NCBI GenBank assembly: GCA_026707735.1
Contig: JAPOWH010000027.1
Coordinates: forward strand, 62,001-126,000
Length of the DNA stretch: 64,000 nt
Reading direction: 5' to 3'
Origin: Gammaproteobacteria bacterium
GTDB taxonomy: Bacteria > Pseudomonadota > Gammaproteobacteria > Pseudomonadales > Azotimanducaceae
Shown piece by piece: positions 45,077 through 54,082 of this stretch. Positions within the stretch are counted from its first letter, which is position 1. The number at the start of each line of letters is the position of its first letter. The notes under the pieces are model-generated. The model did not search any database and was not told the origin of the DNA. It worked only from the letters and a program-made list of their open reading frames with translations. The translations under genes and the position numbers were made by a program.

Positions 45077-46300
45077 CTAAAAATCGTCTATACAGAACGG
45101 TTTGTACCTGCAGGAAAAGAAACTGTCTAAGCGCGGCAACTTGCCAGCATCACTGACTTCTGCTCTTCCGGCTGTGCATAACCCAGACAACGAAGTGTGT
45201 CCGCTGATCAGCGAAGCCAGTCCGTTGATGCCTATGCGAAAGTCAACATTCTTGGCGTTACGAGTAACTTCTCTCTCAATTCCATTTGATTCGATGCAGT
45301 AGCTACCCACGTTCCAGGGACACTCGGCGTCTTCAAGAATTTCAAATGACGCAGTGCCGGAGGCCTGATAGTTCCGTTGGAACGCAAGTTCTTGGACATC
45401 TACAACACGCATCCAAATGCCCTCTTCCCATCGCGCACGTAGCGATCTTGGTTCAAGAAGCATGGAAAGCGCCGGATCATCGGTTGGTACGTATACATGC
45501 ACTTCTTTCACAAGGTCGTGGCTTCGAATGTAGTGCCACAAGCCCCGATATGAATTCATGTCGCCATAGATGAAGTCATGGATTCCAAATCGCTGATTTG
45601 GACCGTCTTCCGTATTCGTGTGTTCACGCAAACGATAGGAAACATAGCCATCGGGCGTGCCACCCTGATCATAGTGAATGGCAAAGTGAAATTTCCTCTT
45701 CCCTTCGAGATAGCCCTCTTTCCAAACAATTGGAGGTCGATAGAGCATCAAGTTCCTTTCTTTGTGGAAGTCATCATAGAGTTCTTCAACAATGGGGAGT
45801 GCGACTTCTCGGTCTACACGAGCAACCCATCCGGTTGGTGATTCGTTGCCAAACTGGAATGCCGCGAGTCGCGGGTCAAACCTGTAGCTGTACATCGACG
45901 AGGCAAGCCCATACCCAAATCGCTGATAGATCGCACCCATCGAAGCCCAAAGGATCGAAGCTGGCACGCCTTCGCTGTGCGCCAACTTCAGGCGTTGAGT
46001 AATCAAATGGCGAACGATGCCGCGTCGTCGGTGACCTGGGTCCGTGCCCACTGCCGTTACGCCGTCGGCTTTCACTTCCACACCGTTCAGTCGCATGCGA
46101 AACGGAAATCCCCCTGACGTTGCAACAAGCTTGCCTCGATGCAAAGCTATGGTCGTCATTTCAGGCTTAATCGGATCCTTTGCCTCCTCGTCGGCTGAAG
46201 GAGTGCTGTTGTCCGCGAACACATACCTCACCAACCGATGAAAGTCTCTCATTTCCTCTGCGCGTGCGGGGCGGAACTCATAGCTGCTTAGATCGGCCAT
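45077..46300 (-). CDS. Eis-like GNAT N-acetyltransferase
   Basis: About 407 residues from ATG 46300 (a TTG five codons earlier also opens the frame). The acetyl-CoA site is seen in VGTDPGHRRRGIVRHLI (about 85-101), and IYQRFGYGLASS follows, the segment that in Eis holds the catalytic Tyr. A second GNAT-like half and an SCP2-like C-terminal domain complete the Eis layout; the protein ends with Phe, as Eis does, whose terminal carboxylate acts as base. Eis acetylates amines on drugs, polyamines and proteins; the target here is unknown. Convergent with the HDAC-like gene. Confidence 0.86.
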   Translation of the reverse strand: MADLSSYEFRPARAEEMRDFHRLVRYVFADNSTPSADEEAKDPIKPEMTTIALHRGKLVATSGGFPFRMRLNGVEVKADGVTAVGTDPGHRRRGIVRHLITQRLKLAHSEGVPASILWASMGAIYQRFGYGLASSMYSYRFDPRLAAFQFGNESPTGWVARVDREVALPIVEELYDDFHKERNLMLYRPPIVWKEGYLEGKRKFHFAIHYDQGGTPDGYVSYRLREHTNTEDGPNQRFGIHDFIYGDMNSYRGLWHYIRSHDLVKEVHVYVPTDDPALSMLLEPRSLRARWEEGIWMRVVDVQELAFQRNYQASGTASFEILEDAECPWNVGSYCIESNGIEREVTRNAKNVDFRIGINGLASLISGHTSLSGLCTAGRAEVSDAGKLPRLDSFFSCRYKPFCIDDF

Positions 46301-46377
46301 TTGCTCAGTCTTCAAATCTCTTCATATACGTTCGACACCTGCGCCAGCTAGTTGTCCGCTTTCGCAAAGATGCTCGG

Positions 46378-47370
46378 TCAACCCATGAAAGTCTCAAGTC
46401 TTCGCGCGACTTGCGCAGCTGAACCGGTAGGCATGGGAATCAGTTGAACATCGGCTCCGAGTTTAGAGCGATTTCTTAGGCGCTCCGAAATTTCGTCTTT
46501 GCGCCCAATAACTTGAATTGCACTTACCATTTCTTCGCTAATAGCAGCCATTGCTTGTTCACGGTCGCGATTTTTCCAGGCTTCACGCGAATTTTGCACT
46601 TCCTCCTCGAATCCGCTCGAAGCCAGCATTTTCCAGTAGAAATCACCCATGCGATTGATGTAGTGGAACAAAGGGCCTCTAGCCGCCATCCACACAGCAT
46701 CGTTATCAGCTTCATCAAGCAAGTAAACATTGGTAAACGGGGCAATCGTGATTGCGGCTACGTCCCGCCCGGCACGCTCCGCTCCAACCGCTAGAGATTC
46801 GCGCAACGACCCAAATCGGTCATGTGGCCAATGAATCGGAAAGATTCCATCAGCAATCTCTCCTGTTTGCAAGATTGACTTGGGCGTAATCGCGGCAATG
46901 TAGATAGGAATGTGATTTCGTGGTCGATCATAGTCCAGCGTGAATCCTCGAGACATTTGGAAAATCTTGCCGTCATACTCCAGACGATTGCCCGCAATGA
47001 GCATGTTGATGAGTTCCGTGTACTCTCGCAAGCGTCTGAGGGGCAGCTCAAAGCCAACTCCGTGAAAATCCTCGATAACGCGATGGCCCGAGGAACCTAA
47101 ACCGCAAATCATCCTCCCGTTTGACAGCACATCCAACATGGCAAACTCCTGCGCAATTGCAGCAGGCGTACGTGAGTAGACGTTCAAAATGGACGTAGCT
47201 ATGCTGATCTTCTCCGTGTGTGTTGCGAGTAGAGTCATCCAAGGCAACGTTGAAGGACCCCAGGACTCGCCTGTGGCAATTAACTCAAAACCGAGTGATT
47301 CAGCGATTCGAACTTTTTCGATGGTGTCGCGCCAGTCAGCGCCAATTCCACAGAGAATTCCAAGACGCAT
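46378..47370 (-). CDS. LLM-class flavin-dependent oxidoreductase
   Basis: 330 residues from ATG 47370, which has GGGAG seven bases upstream; a longer frame to 47403 lacks such a site. Bacterial-luciferase-like TIM barrel with the N-terminal strand MRLGILCGIGADW, the LATHTEKISIATSILNVYSR motif and MICGLGSSGHRVIEDFHG, features shared by FMN- or F420-dependent members. The substrate is unknown. One of three LLM genes in the window. It lies 63 bases upstream of the acetyltransferase gene on the same strand. Confidence 0.86.
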   Translation of the reverse strand: MRLGILCGIGADWRDTIEKVRIAESLGFELIATGESWGPSTLPWMTLLATHTEKISIATSILNVYSRTPAAIAQEFAMLDVLSNGRMICGLGSSGHRVIEDFHGVGFELPLRRLREYTELINMLIAGNRLEYDGKIFQMSRGFTLDYDRPRNHIPIYIAAITPKSILQTGEIADGIFPIHWPHDRFGSLRESLAVGAERAGRDVAAITIAPFTNVYLLDEADNDAVWMAARGPLFHYINRMGDFYWKMLASSGFEEEVQNSREAWKNRDREQAMAAISEEMVSAIQVIGRKDEISERLRNRSKLGADVQLIPMPTGSAAQVARRLETFMG

Positions 47371-47541
47371 TTGATTTCTCCCAGACCAAAGTATCACCAA
47401 CAACTAGAGAGCGAACCAATATGGTGAGTACCTGTCTTTTGCTCTCAGTCCTACAAGATTCGGCCAACCAAACCAATCAGCTCTACTGAGAACTGGGAGC
47501 TCCCATGCAAAGAAATGATAGTGCTGAAAGGAATACATCGC

Positions 47542-50409
47542 TCACGGACGCACGCGAAATCGGACATAAAGCGTACGGCCCTTGATGTCGTGTACGAACC
47601 CGTCAAAGCCCGGGCGCAGATTGTAGCGATGAACGCCGGCTCGACCGCTTGGCAGTGGAGGGGGATCCTTGTCCATCAGATTCCGCGCACCTATAGAGAG
47701 TGTGACTTCACTACCCAAGAAATCATTTAGAACGTAGCTGTAGTTGGCATCGTGTGTAGTCCAAGACGCGATTCTAGGTTGCGTTGCGACCTCATCGTTC
47801 TTGTACGAATCCACATAACGAACAGTCAACGATGCTGCATGAGGTTCCCAAATCCAGGAAATGCCTACATTGAGGCGCAGCTTGGGTGTTGGTGCAAAGC
47901 CGTTGGTGTCGTTGCGACTTCCCAGTCGATCCAGATAAGTCCCATTGGCATCCTTCACGTTGAATCGAGTAAGCAAAGTCGCATCGCCGCTGACACGAAA
48001 AGCCCCTAAAGGAGTAGCTGCATCGTAGTACGCATTGGCGTCGATGCCCCCTGTGCGGACAGCACCGATGTTCTCATAGTCTGTAGTCACCACGCTGAGT
48101 TGTCCCGAGGTATCGCGTTGCACACGATCATCATTGGGTCTACCGTCGTCATAGCAGTCGTCGTCAACTATCGCTTGAAAGCTCCGCCCCTGCGCAATGA
48201 CGTCGGTGTAATCCAACCTCCAGTAGTCCAGACTGACAGCCGAGTTTGGCACTGGTTGAAACAGAACTCCCAAGTTGGAAGAGTGCGCGGATTGTGGACT
48301 TAGCCCGCCTCCTCGCAGCACAGTTGCGACAGCGAAATTGTCGCCGCGGCTTGCAATCGAACCTGATTCATCCACCACGCAGCGCCCAATGCCTCGACCA
48401 TCAAATTGAAAAGGATCTCTAAGCGTCCGAGAGCTTATGTTTCCCGCTGCTTGATAGACGCTTGGAGCCTGAAACGATGTTCCCCATGACATACGAAAGG
48501 AAAGCCAGTCTTGGATTGAATAGCGAAGGGCAATCTTCGGATCAGTTGAGCCGCCGGCTTTGTCGTAGCTCTCATGTCGGACAGCAACCTGCAGCTCGCC
48601 CCGCTGGCTTAAGGTGACCAGACCTTCGGCGAATACGGCCCACACACGTTGGTCTGCGTTCCGAACGAAATCGCGAATCTGCTGAGGTCCCTTGCCCGCC
48701 GCGTTCAACGGGTCCGGCTGATACCGATAGGTAAGCTCGCGATATTGAGAGCCAGACGCAAGCGTCACCGGCATACCGCGCCACTCGAACAGGGGTCCAG
48801 AAGCCACAAATTCCATCACGTGTTGTTTTGTCACACTACTCTCTATACGCACCCCCTCAAATCGCTGCAACGTCTCTGTGTCATTGGCCGCGCGTTTTCC
48901 AACCAGGTTTGGCATCAATCCGTCGTTAGCGACGGTCTTGGGCGTGACTAACTCAGGAGCTACCAGTCGGGTACCAAAGGGATTCCAGCGACCCTCGAAA
49001 ACCGCGCGAGAGAATTCATCTGAGATCCAGTGGCGCTCGGAGGAAACTGCAAGATCAGAACGGGCGTGGGCAAGATGACCTTCGCCTGTCCAACCACCAG
49101 GCAATTCGCGCTCGACCCCAACTAAGAGACGCAAGTTTTCAAAGTTGCGCACCTCGCTACCAGAATTTCGTCCAAAGGCTTCGGCCCCCAGCGGGCGACC
49201 AAAGTAACCCACTGGGACCGCTCGGTGCTTTTCTGGATTCCAATCTTCGGGATCCACGTAGCTCAGTGAGCCATCGGCGTCGGGATCCGTCCAAAAATTG
49301 AATGGGTGGTTGGCGGGAACGAAGAACTCGTTGGTTCGCTCGACATTTCCTCTAAACAGCAGCATGTTCCCTACACGATCGGTCACGTCGTTGACCGAAT
49401 AGCCAACTTCGCCGAATACTGTTAGCCCAGCTGAGAGGTGGAATTCTGCATCGGCAAAGAACTGCGCACGCTTTTCACCAGCAATCATCGTCCGCTGATC
49501 GGAGAAGTCCATACGGCAAAGCGAGCCGCTTGGAAAACCTCCTCCAGCCTTGCAGTCCGGGTCCGGAAATAGTGGAGTATCGACCCCTCCCAACTGAAAT
49601 GGAGAGTAGGTCCCATCCGGATTGGCGACCGCGCGGCGAAAGCTCCCTGGGGAACCTCGGCCAGAGTCGAACGAGCCTTCGACGATGTCGCCGTCACCAT
49701 CAGGGTCGATAGCCCGTGGAACCATCCATTCAAAGTCAGTTCGAAAATTCTCGTCCTGCTCTAGCCAAGTGCCAAACACTCGGATCCCTCCTTGTGCTGT
49801 CTTGAACCCGTAACCGATGCTTAGATCGTAGGCTTGATTGCTCGCGTCTCGATAGCCTCCGGCAATCTCCAAGCCAATCAAATTGTCGCGTGTGACAATA
49901 TTCGCAACACCCGCAACTGCTTGAGACCCATAGGTGGCTGATGCTCCATCGCGAAGGATTTCAACCCTATCGATCAGCAATACAGGGAGTGTATTTATGT
50001 CGAAAAAGCTCTGTCCAACATCGTTCGAGACCGGAGCAATACCCGCTCTGCGACCATTAATCAGAGTTAGCGTGGACGACAGTCCCACTCCGCGGAGACT
50101 GAATTGAGCGACGCCCTGCAAGTAACTTTGCTGCGTCGCGAGGTAGGAACCTGTATTTGCCGTCAGGCTAGCAAGGACATCGACTGGTTGTGCGGCACCC
50201 ATCGACTCGAAGAGGTCTGCGTCTAGTGACTGTACCGGAGCGCGACCTTCATACACTTCCCGTCGTTTGATGAGGGAACCGACAACAACAATCTCTTCGA
50301 TTTCAGGTTCGGCCACCTGGACACTTGGCACGTCTTGAGCATGTGCTTGCACGAAGGTCAGTAGAGCCGCGGCAACCCACGGGGTGATAGTTCTATCGCA
50401 CAACAACAT
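47542..50409 (-). CDS. TonB-dependent outer-membrane receptor
   Basis: 955 residues. Signal peptide to about 25 (VAAALLTFVQAHA then QD), a TonB-box-like IEEIVVVGSLIKRR, a plug with VQSLDADLFESMG and RVEILRDGASATYGSQAVAG, and a beta-barrel with a large extracellular loop region. It ends YVRFRVRP rather than with an aromatic residue. The ligand is unknown. ATG 50409 has GGGAA only three bases away. Flanked by LLM and PPOX-type genes; no TonB, ExbB/D or ABC partner is adjacent. No clear promoter in the 250 bases upstream. Confidence 0.92.
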   Translation of the reverse strand: MLLCDRTITPWVAAALLTFVQAHAQDVPSVQVAEPEIEEIVVVGSLIKRREVYEGRAPVQSLDADLFESMGAAQPVDVLASLTANTGSYLATQQSYLQGVAQFSLRGVGLSSTLTLINGRRAGIAPVSNDVGQSFFDINTLPVLLIDRVEILRDGASATYGSQAVAGVANIVTRDNLIGLEIAGGYRDASNQAYDLSIGYGFKTAQGGIRVFGTWLEQDENFRTDFEWMVPRAIDPDGDGDIVEGSFDSGRGSPGSFRRAVANPDGTYSPFQLGGVDTPLFPDPDCKAGGGFPSGSLCRMDFSDQRTMIAGEKRAQFFADAEFHLSAGLTVFGEVGYSVNDVTDRVGNMLLFRGNVERTNEFFVPANHPFNFWTDPDADGSLSYVDPEDWNPEKHRAVPVGYFGRPLGAEAFGRNSGSEVRNFENLRLLVGVERELPGGWTGEGHLAHARSDLAVSSERHWISDEFSRAVFEGRWNPFGTRLVAPELVTPKTVANDGLMPNLVGKRAANDTETLQRFEGVRIESSVTKQHVMEFVASGPLFEWRGMPVTLASGSQYRELTYRYQPDPLNAAGKGPQQIRDFVRNADQRVWAVFAEGLVTLSQRGELQVAVRHESYDKAGGSTDPKIALRYSIQDWLSFRMSWGTSFQAPSVYQAAGNISSRTLRDPFQFDGRGIGRCVVDESGSIASRGDNFAVATVLRGGGLSPQSAHSSNLGVLFQPVPNSAVSLDYWRLDYTDVIAQGRSFQAIVDDDCYDDGRPNDDRVQRDTSGQLSVVTTDYENIGAVRTGGIDANAYYDAATPLGAFRVSGDATLLTRFNVKDANGTYLDRLGSRNDTNGFAPTPKLRLNVGISWIWEPHAASLTVRYVDSYKNDEVATQPRIASWTTHDANYSYVLNDFLGSEVTLSIGARNLMDKDPPPLPSGRAGVHRYNLRPGFDGFVHDIKGRTLYVRFRVRP

Positions 50410-50667
50410 TTCCCAACATTATGGTTCCAATACGTCCGCTGCGGAATTCTAGAGCAATAGTGAAAGTTGGAGCTACGGATTGAGACGACCTATTGGTCCA
50501 ATCTGGCGCAATAGTCAATCAGTCTCCAATTTCACCACTAACGCACCACGTTCCGGTTGCAGCCTCGGTTCCTGCGCTCACCCAACGGGTAGCTAAAATT
50601 CACCGTCTACGCACTACCCATGGGGATATCAGGAGCACAATTAGAACGCTATTTGCCCTCCGAAGTT

Positions 50668-51141
50668 ATGCCGTCCCGCAGAAAATCAATCGAACTCTCA
50701 GAGTCTGAGATCGACGAGTATCTTCAGACTGCCCACACGCTAATCATTGTGTCCAATGGTCTCAGAGGCTTCCCACATCCCATGCCAATGTGGTTTTGCG
50801 CAGACTCGCAACGAAATTGCTACTGCACGACATTCGCAAAGAGCCAGAAGGTGCTCAACTGGAAGCGGGACCCACGGGCGTCGCTGCTGGTGGAATCCGG
50901 AGAGCAATATGCGGAGTTGAAAGGATTGGTCATATATGCGCAAACAGAAGTTATCGAAGACCTAGCGAGCGTCATAGACACATTGGTGAACATCAATGCC
51001 AAAGGAAGAAATCTCACTGAAGAACAACGGCAAGGCCTTCGACGATCTGTTAGTTCCACGGCAGCAAAACGGATCGTACTGAAATTCGTTCCCGAAAAAT
51101 TCATCTCTTGGGATCACGCAAAACTCGGTGGGAGATACTAA
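50668..51141 (+). CDS. Pyridoxamine-5'-phosphate-oxidase-fold (flavin/F420-binding) protein
   Basis: 157 residues from ATG 50668 (MPSRRKSIELSESEIDEYL), which matches the usual start of the family (M-x-x-R-x-x-I-x-hydrophobic-S/T); the frame extends to ATG 50620 without a ribosome binding site. Split-barrel features: PHPMPMWFCAD, NWKRDPRASLLVESG and the C-terminal SWDHAKLGGRY typical of F420/heme-binding PPOX relatives. A small-molecule reductase or cofactor-binding role is likely. Followed 111 bases later by an LLM gene on the same strand. Confidence 0.78.
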   Translation: MPSRRKSIELSESEIDEYLQTAHTLIIVSNGLRGFPHPMPMWFCADSQRNCYCTTFAKSQKVLNWKRDPRASLLVESGEQYAELKGLVIYAQTEVIEDLASVIDTLVNINAKGRNLTEEQRQGLRRSVSSTAAKRIVLKFVPEKFISWDHAKLGGRY

Positions 51142-51189
51142 CGTTTCAGCGCCTCCGTCCAGTCAGCACTAAACTAATGATCGCAATGG

Positions 51190-51221
51190 TATTTCCGAGC
51201 AATTTCAAGGGAGCGGAAATA
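51190..51221. promoter_or_regulatory. Inverted repeat upstream of LLM gene
   Basis: TATTTCCG (51190-51197) and CGGAAATA (51214-51221) are exact reverse complements with a 16-base spacer, 31 bases before the ATG of the LLM gene. It could be an operator or a leader hairpin. Confidence 0.25.
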
Positions 51222-51252
51222 GCAACGAGTGTAGCCACGAGGAATTGATGAC

Positions 51253-52260
51253 ATGACACTGGCTAAGCGAATGGCGGTTACTCTGCCGCTCAATCAATCA
51301 CTAAACGACACTATTGATCTTGTTCGTTGGGCGGAAGACAGCGGCTTCACTGACGGATGGTTTGCCGATCCTGGAGCTCCCGACGGCTTGACAACCGCTG
51401 CGGCGATTGCCGCGCACACAGAGAAGCTTCGAATCGGCATGGCGATTGTCCCTGTCTACACACGTTCCCTGACGGTGCTTGCAGCGTCAACCGACGTAAT
51501 TGCGCAAGCGCTGCCTGGTCGTTTCATATTGGGTTTGGGTTCCTCCAGCGAAGCCATCATGCAAAACTTCAATGGCATCAAGCTTGAGAAACCCCTTACT
51601 CGCGTCAAGGAAACTGCGATAGTTGTGCGAAGCATCCTACAGGGAGAGAAAACCAACTTCACCGACTTGGAGACGGTATACAGCCGCGGATACTCTCAAC
51701 TTCCCACAACGCCTCCCGTGCCCATATATTTGGCCGGGTTACGACCCAGAATGCTAGAAATGGCTGCGCAATACGGAGACGGCGTGATACTCAATCTATG
51801 GCCAAAATCGGCATTGCCCAAAATGTTGGAGCACATTCGGATTGGCGCTGAACGTGGCAGCAAGAAATTTGAAGACATTGAAGTCGTAAACCGATACGCT
51901 GTGATTGTTTCAGAGGACAAAGCACAGGCATACGATCTCTTCCGTCAACACTTCATTCCCTACTTCTCCAATCCCGTATACAACAACTTTCTAAAGTGGT
52001 GTGGCTACGAGGACGAAGCCAACGAGCTTTTGGAGGGCTGGCAGAGCCGAGACAGAGAGCGCACAGCCGCCGCGTTCCACGATGGGTTGGTAGACCAAAT
52101 CGGAGTGGTAGGAACGGCAGAGGAGTGTCGAGAGCGCATTAGGACTCACTCGAGCCAAGGAATTACTACGAGCATCATTGCACCTGTCGGTCGTCGCAAC
52201 GACCTTGATGGCGCTTACAGCACTCTTTCAGCATTCACATCCGAGGAGTTTCAGTTCTAA
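51253..52260 (+). CDS. LLM-class flavin/F420-dependent oxidoreductase
   Basis: 335 residues, luciferase-like barrel. Motifs: AVTLPLNQSLNDTIDLVRWA, AAHTEKLRIGMAIVPVYTRS, FILGLGSSSEAIMQNFNG and ERIRTHSSQGITTSIIAPVG. The pattern resembles F420-dependent 5,10-methylene-tetrahydromethanopterin-reductase-like proteins found in mycobacteria and some Proteobacteria. ATG 51253 has GAGGAA upstream. The PPOX-fold gene upstream and an acyl-CoA ligase 160 bases downstream share its strand. Confidence 0.87.
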   Translation: MTLAKRMAVTLPLNQSLNDTIDLVRWAEDSGFTDGWFADPGAPDGLTTAAAIAAHTEKLRIGMAIVPVYTRSLTVLAASTDVIAQALPGRFILGLGSSSEAIMQNFNGIKLEKPLTRVKETAIVVRSILQGEKTNFTDLETVYSRGYSQLPTTPPVPIYLAGLRPRMLEMAAQYGDGVILNLWPKSALPKMLEHIRIGAERGSKKFEDIEVVNRYAVIVSEDKAQAYDLFRQHFIPYFSNPVYNNFLKWCGYEDEANELLEGWQSRDRERTAAAFHDGLVDQIGVVGTAEECRERIRTHSSQGITTSIIAPVGRRNDLDGAYSTLSAFTSEEFQF

Positions 52261-52420
52261 ATCGCCTATCAATGAGCAATCGGCTCCTACGAACCAAGCC
52301 ACGATGCGAGATATGGAATGTCTCGACCGGAATAAGCGAGTTGGGAACACAAAAACGCATAGGCTACGCCAGCGCGTTCTCTCGATGAGGAAAAAATTTT
52401 CGTTAATTTGTTAGCAGTCC

Positions 52421-53983
52421 ATGAATGAGATACAGAGCGTGAAAACCAACATTGGAGACTGGCTTGCTCGTCGTGCATTGCTCACACCTGATCGTGAAGC
52501 CTATGTAGACGGACTGACCTTGGAGAGAGTTTCATTTGCCGAGCTGAACAATCGATCTTGCAAGCTTGCGAACGCCTTCTTGGCTGACGGGATCAAGAAA
52601 GAGGAGCGTGTGGGGCTGTTGCTTGAGAATTGCGCCGAATTTATGGAGTCCTACTTTGCGCTTGCCAAGATAGGTGCTGTCGTAGTTCCGCTCAATTGGC
52701 GCCTAGTGGCTGATGAGTTGGAGTTCATTCTCAAGGACAGCGGTACCACGAGATTGATTTTCGGAACTACTTTTCTGCCTGTCGTCGAGGATCTCTATTC
52801 GCGTGGCGAAAAGACTTTAGTTCGACAGTGGATCCAATTGGGTGAAGCCACTACGGCAGCTCACTTCGCTGAGGAATACGAAGGGCTGCGCGAACAAGGT
52901 CAGGAAGTTGAACCCAATCTGGACGTTGGCAACGACGATTTGCTCTACATCATGTACACATCCGGTACAACGGGGCTACCCAAGGGCGTTGTACACACTC
53001 ACAACACAGTAGCTTGGGCAATCTTCACGTTTATGGCCACGCTCAACGTTCGCGAAGACGACCGTTACTTTTCGCCAATGCCCATGTTTCACGTCGGTGC
53101 GTTAAGCCCGCTCACTTTGATGGTCTACAAGGGAGTCACGTCAGTTGTCATGCACAGTTTCGACCCAATTCATGCTTGGCGACTCATTGAACTGGAACGA
53201 GCGACGTTTGGACTCTTGGTTCCCGCAATGTTGAACTTCATGCTCACTGTTGGCGACGTTCGACAGTTCAATTTCTCTTCGTTGCGATTTTTGCTTACCG
53301 GAGCAGCGCCAGTGCCGGATGCTTTACTAGAAGCTTACGACGAGCTGGGAGTTCCACTGGTAATCTGCTATGGGCTGACCGAATCCTGCGGTCCAGCAAG
53401 TGTGATGGATGAACGAAACATTCTCCGCAAGATCGGATCCGCGGGCAGGCCCTTTTTCCATACAGATCTACGGGTCGTTCGACCGGATGGCACCGAATGT
53501 GCGGTGAACGAATCTGGTGAAGTTCTTGTGCGTGGCCACCACATAATGCTCAGGTATTGGAACCGCCCGGAGGCCACGGAGGAAACGATTGTGGATGGTT
53601 GGTTGCACACTGGTGACATCGCACGCAAAGACGACGAAGGATTCATATACATTCATGACCGCAAGAAAGATATGATCATTTCCGGTGGCGAAAACGTATA
53701 TCCCGCAGAAATTGAGAACTTGCTTCAGGAACACCCAGAGATCTTGGAGAGTGCTGTTATTGGTCAACCGAGTGAGAAGTGGGGCGAAAGTCCCTTGGCG
53801 ATTGTCGTACGCAATAGTGCGGACTTGCAGGAAGCTGACGTTCTGAATTTCCTTCAGACCAAGATTGCTCGCTACAAGCTTCCTTATGGCGTTGTTTTCG
53901 TCGAATCGATTCCTCGAAATCCCAGCGGCAAGATTCTCAAATGGGCATTGCGCGAGCAGTTTCCGGGACCTGCCCCGATCTAG
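52421..53983 (+). CDS. AMP-dependent acyl-CoA synthetase/ligase
   Basis: 520 residues, ANL superfamily. The A3 P-loop is YTSGTTGLPKGVVHTH (about 178-193), A5 YGLTES (about 315), A7/A8 GWLHTGDIARKDDEGFIYIHD in parts, and the catalytic Lys is in NPSGKILKW (about Lys505). It activates a carboxylic acid to the acyl-AMP and then the CoA thioester in the cytoplasm. Length and motifs favour medium/long-chain fatty acid or aromatic acids. ATG 52421 without a clear ribosome binding site, in an A/T-rich stretch. Confidence 0.92.
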   Translation: MNEIQSVKTNIGDWLARRALLTPDREAYVDGLTLERVSFAELNNRSCKLANAFLADGIKKEERVGLLLENCAEFMESYFALAKIGAVVVPLNWRLVADELEFILKDSGTTRLIFGTTFLPVVEDLYSRGEKTLVRQWIQLGEATTAAHFAEEYEGLREQGQEVEPNLDVGNDDLLYIMYTSGTTGLPKGVVHTHNTVAWAIFTFMATLNVREDDRYFSPMPMFHVGALSPLTLMVYKGVTSVVMHSFDPIHAWRLIELERATFGLLVPAMLNFMLTVGDVRQFNFSSLRFLLTGAAPVPDALLEAYDELGVPLVICYGLTESCGPASVMDERNILRKIGSAGRPFFHTDLRVVRPDGTECAVNESGEVLVRGHHIMLRYWNRPEATEETIVDGWLHTGDIARKDDEGFIYIHDRKKDMIISGGENVYPAEIENLLQEHPEILESAVIGQPSEKWGESPLAIVVRNSADLQEADVLNFLQTKIARYKLPYGVVFVESIPRNPSGKILKWALREQFPGPAPI

Positions 53984-54015
53984 AGCATTGGCACCCGTGA
54001 ATCCACTGCAAGGCT

Positions 54016-54036
54016 TGAGCCAAGCAATGTGGCTCA
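54016..54036 (+). terminator. Terminator-like hairpin between convergent genes
   Basis: TGAGCCA (54016-54022) and TGGCTCA (54030-54036) form a perfect seven-base stem with a seven-base loop, 33 bases after the acyl-CoA ligase stop. A short T run (CTTTTGG) comes about 10 bases later. It sits in the 99-base gap between convergent genes. Confidence 0.48.
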
Positions 54037-54082
54037 GTTCATCACTTTTGGAAGAAGTATTGCAATCAATGACTGTTGGGCA

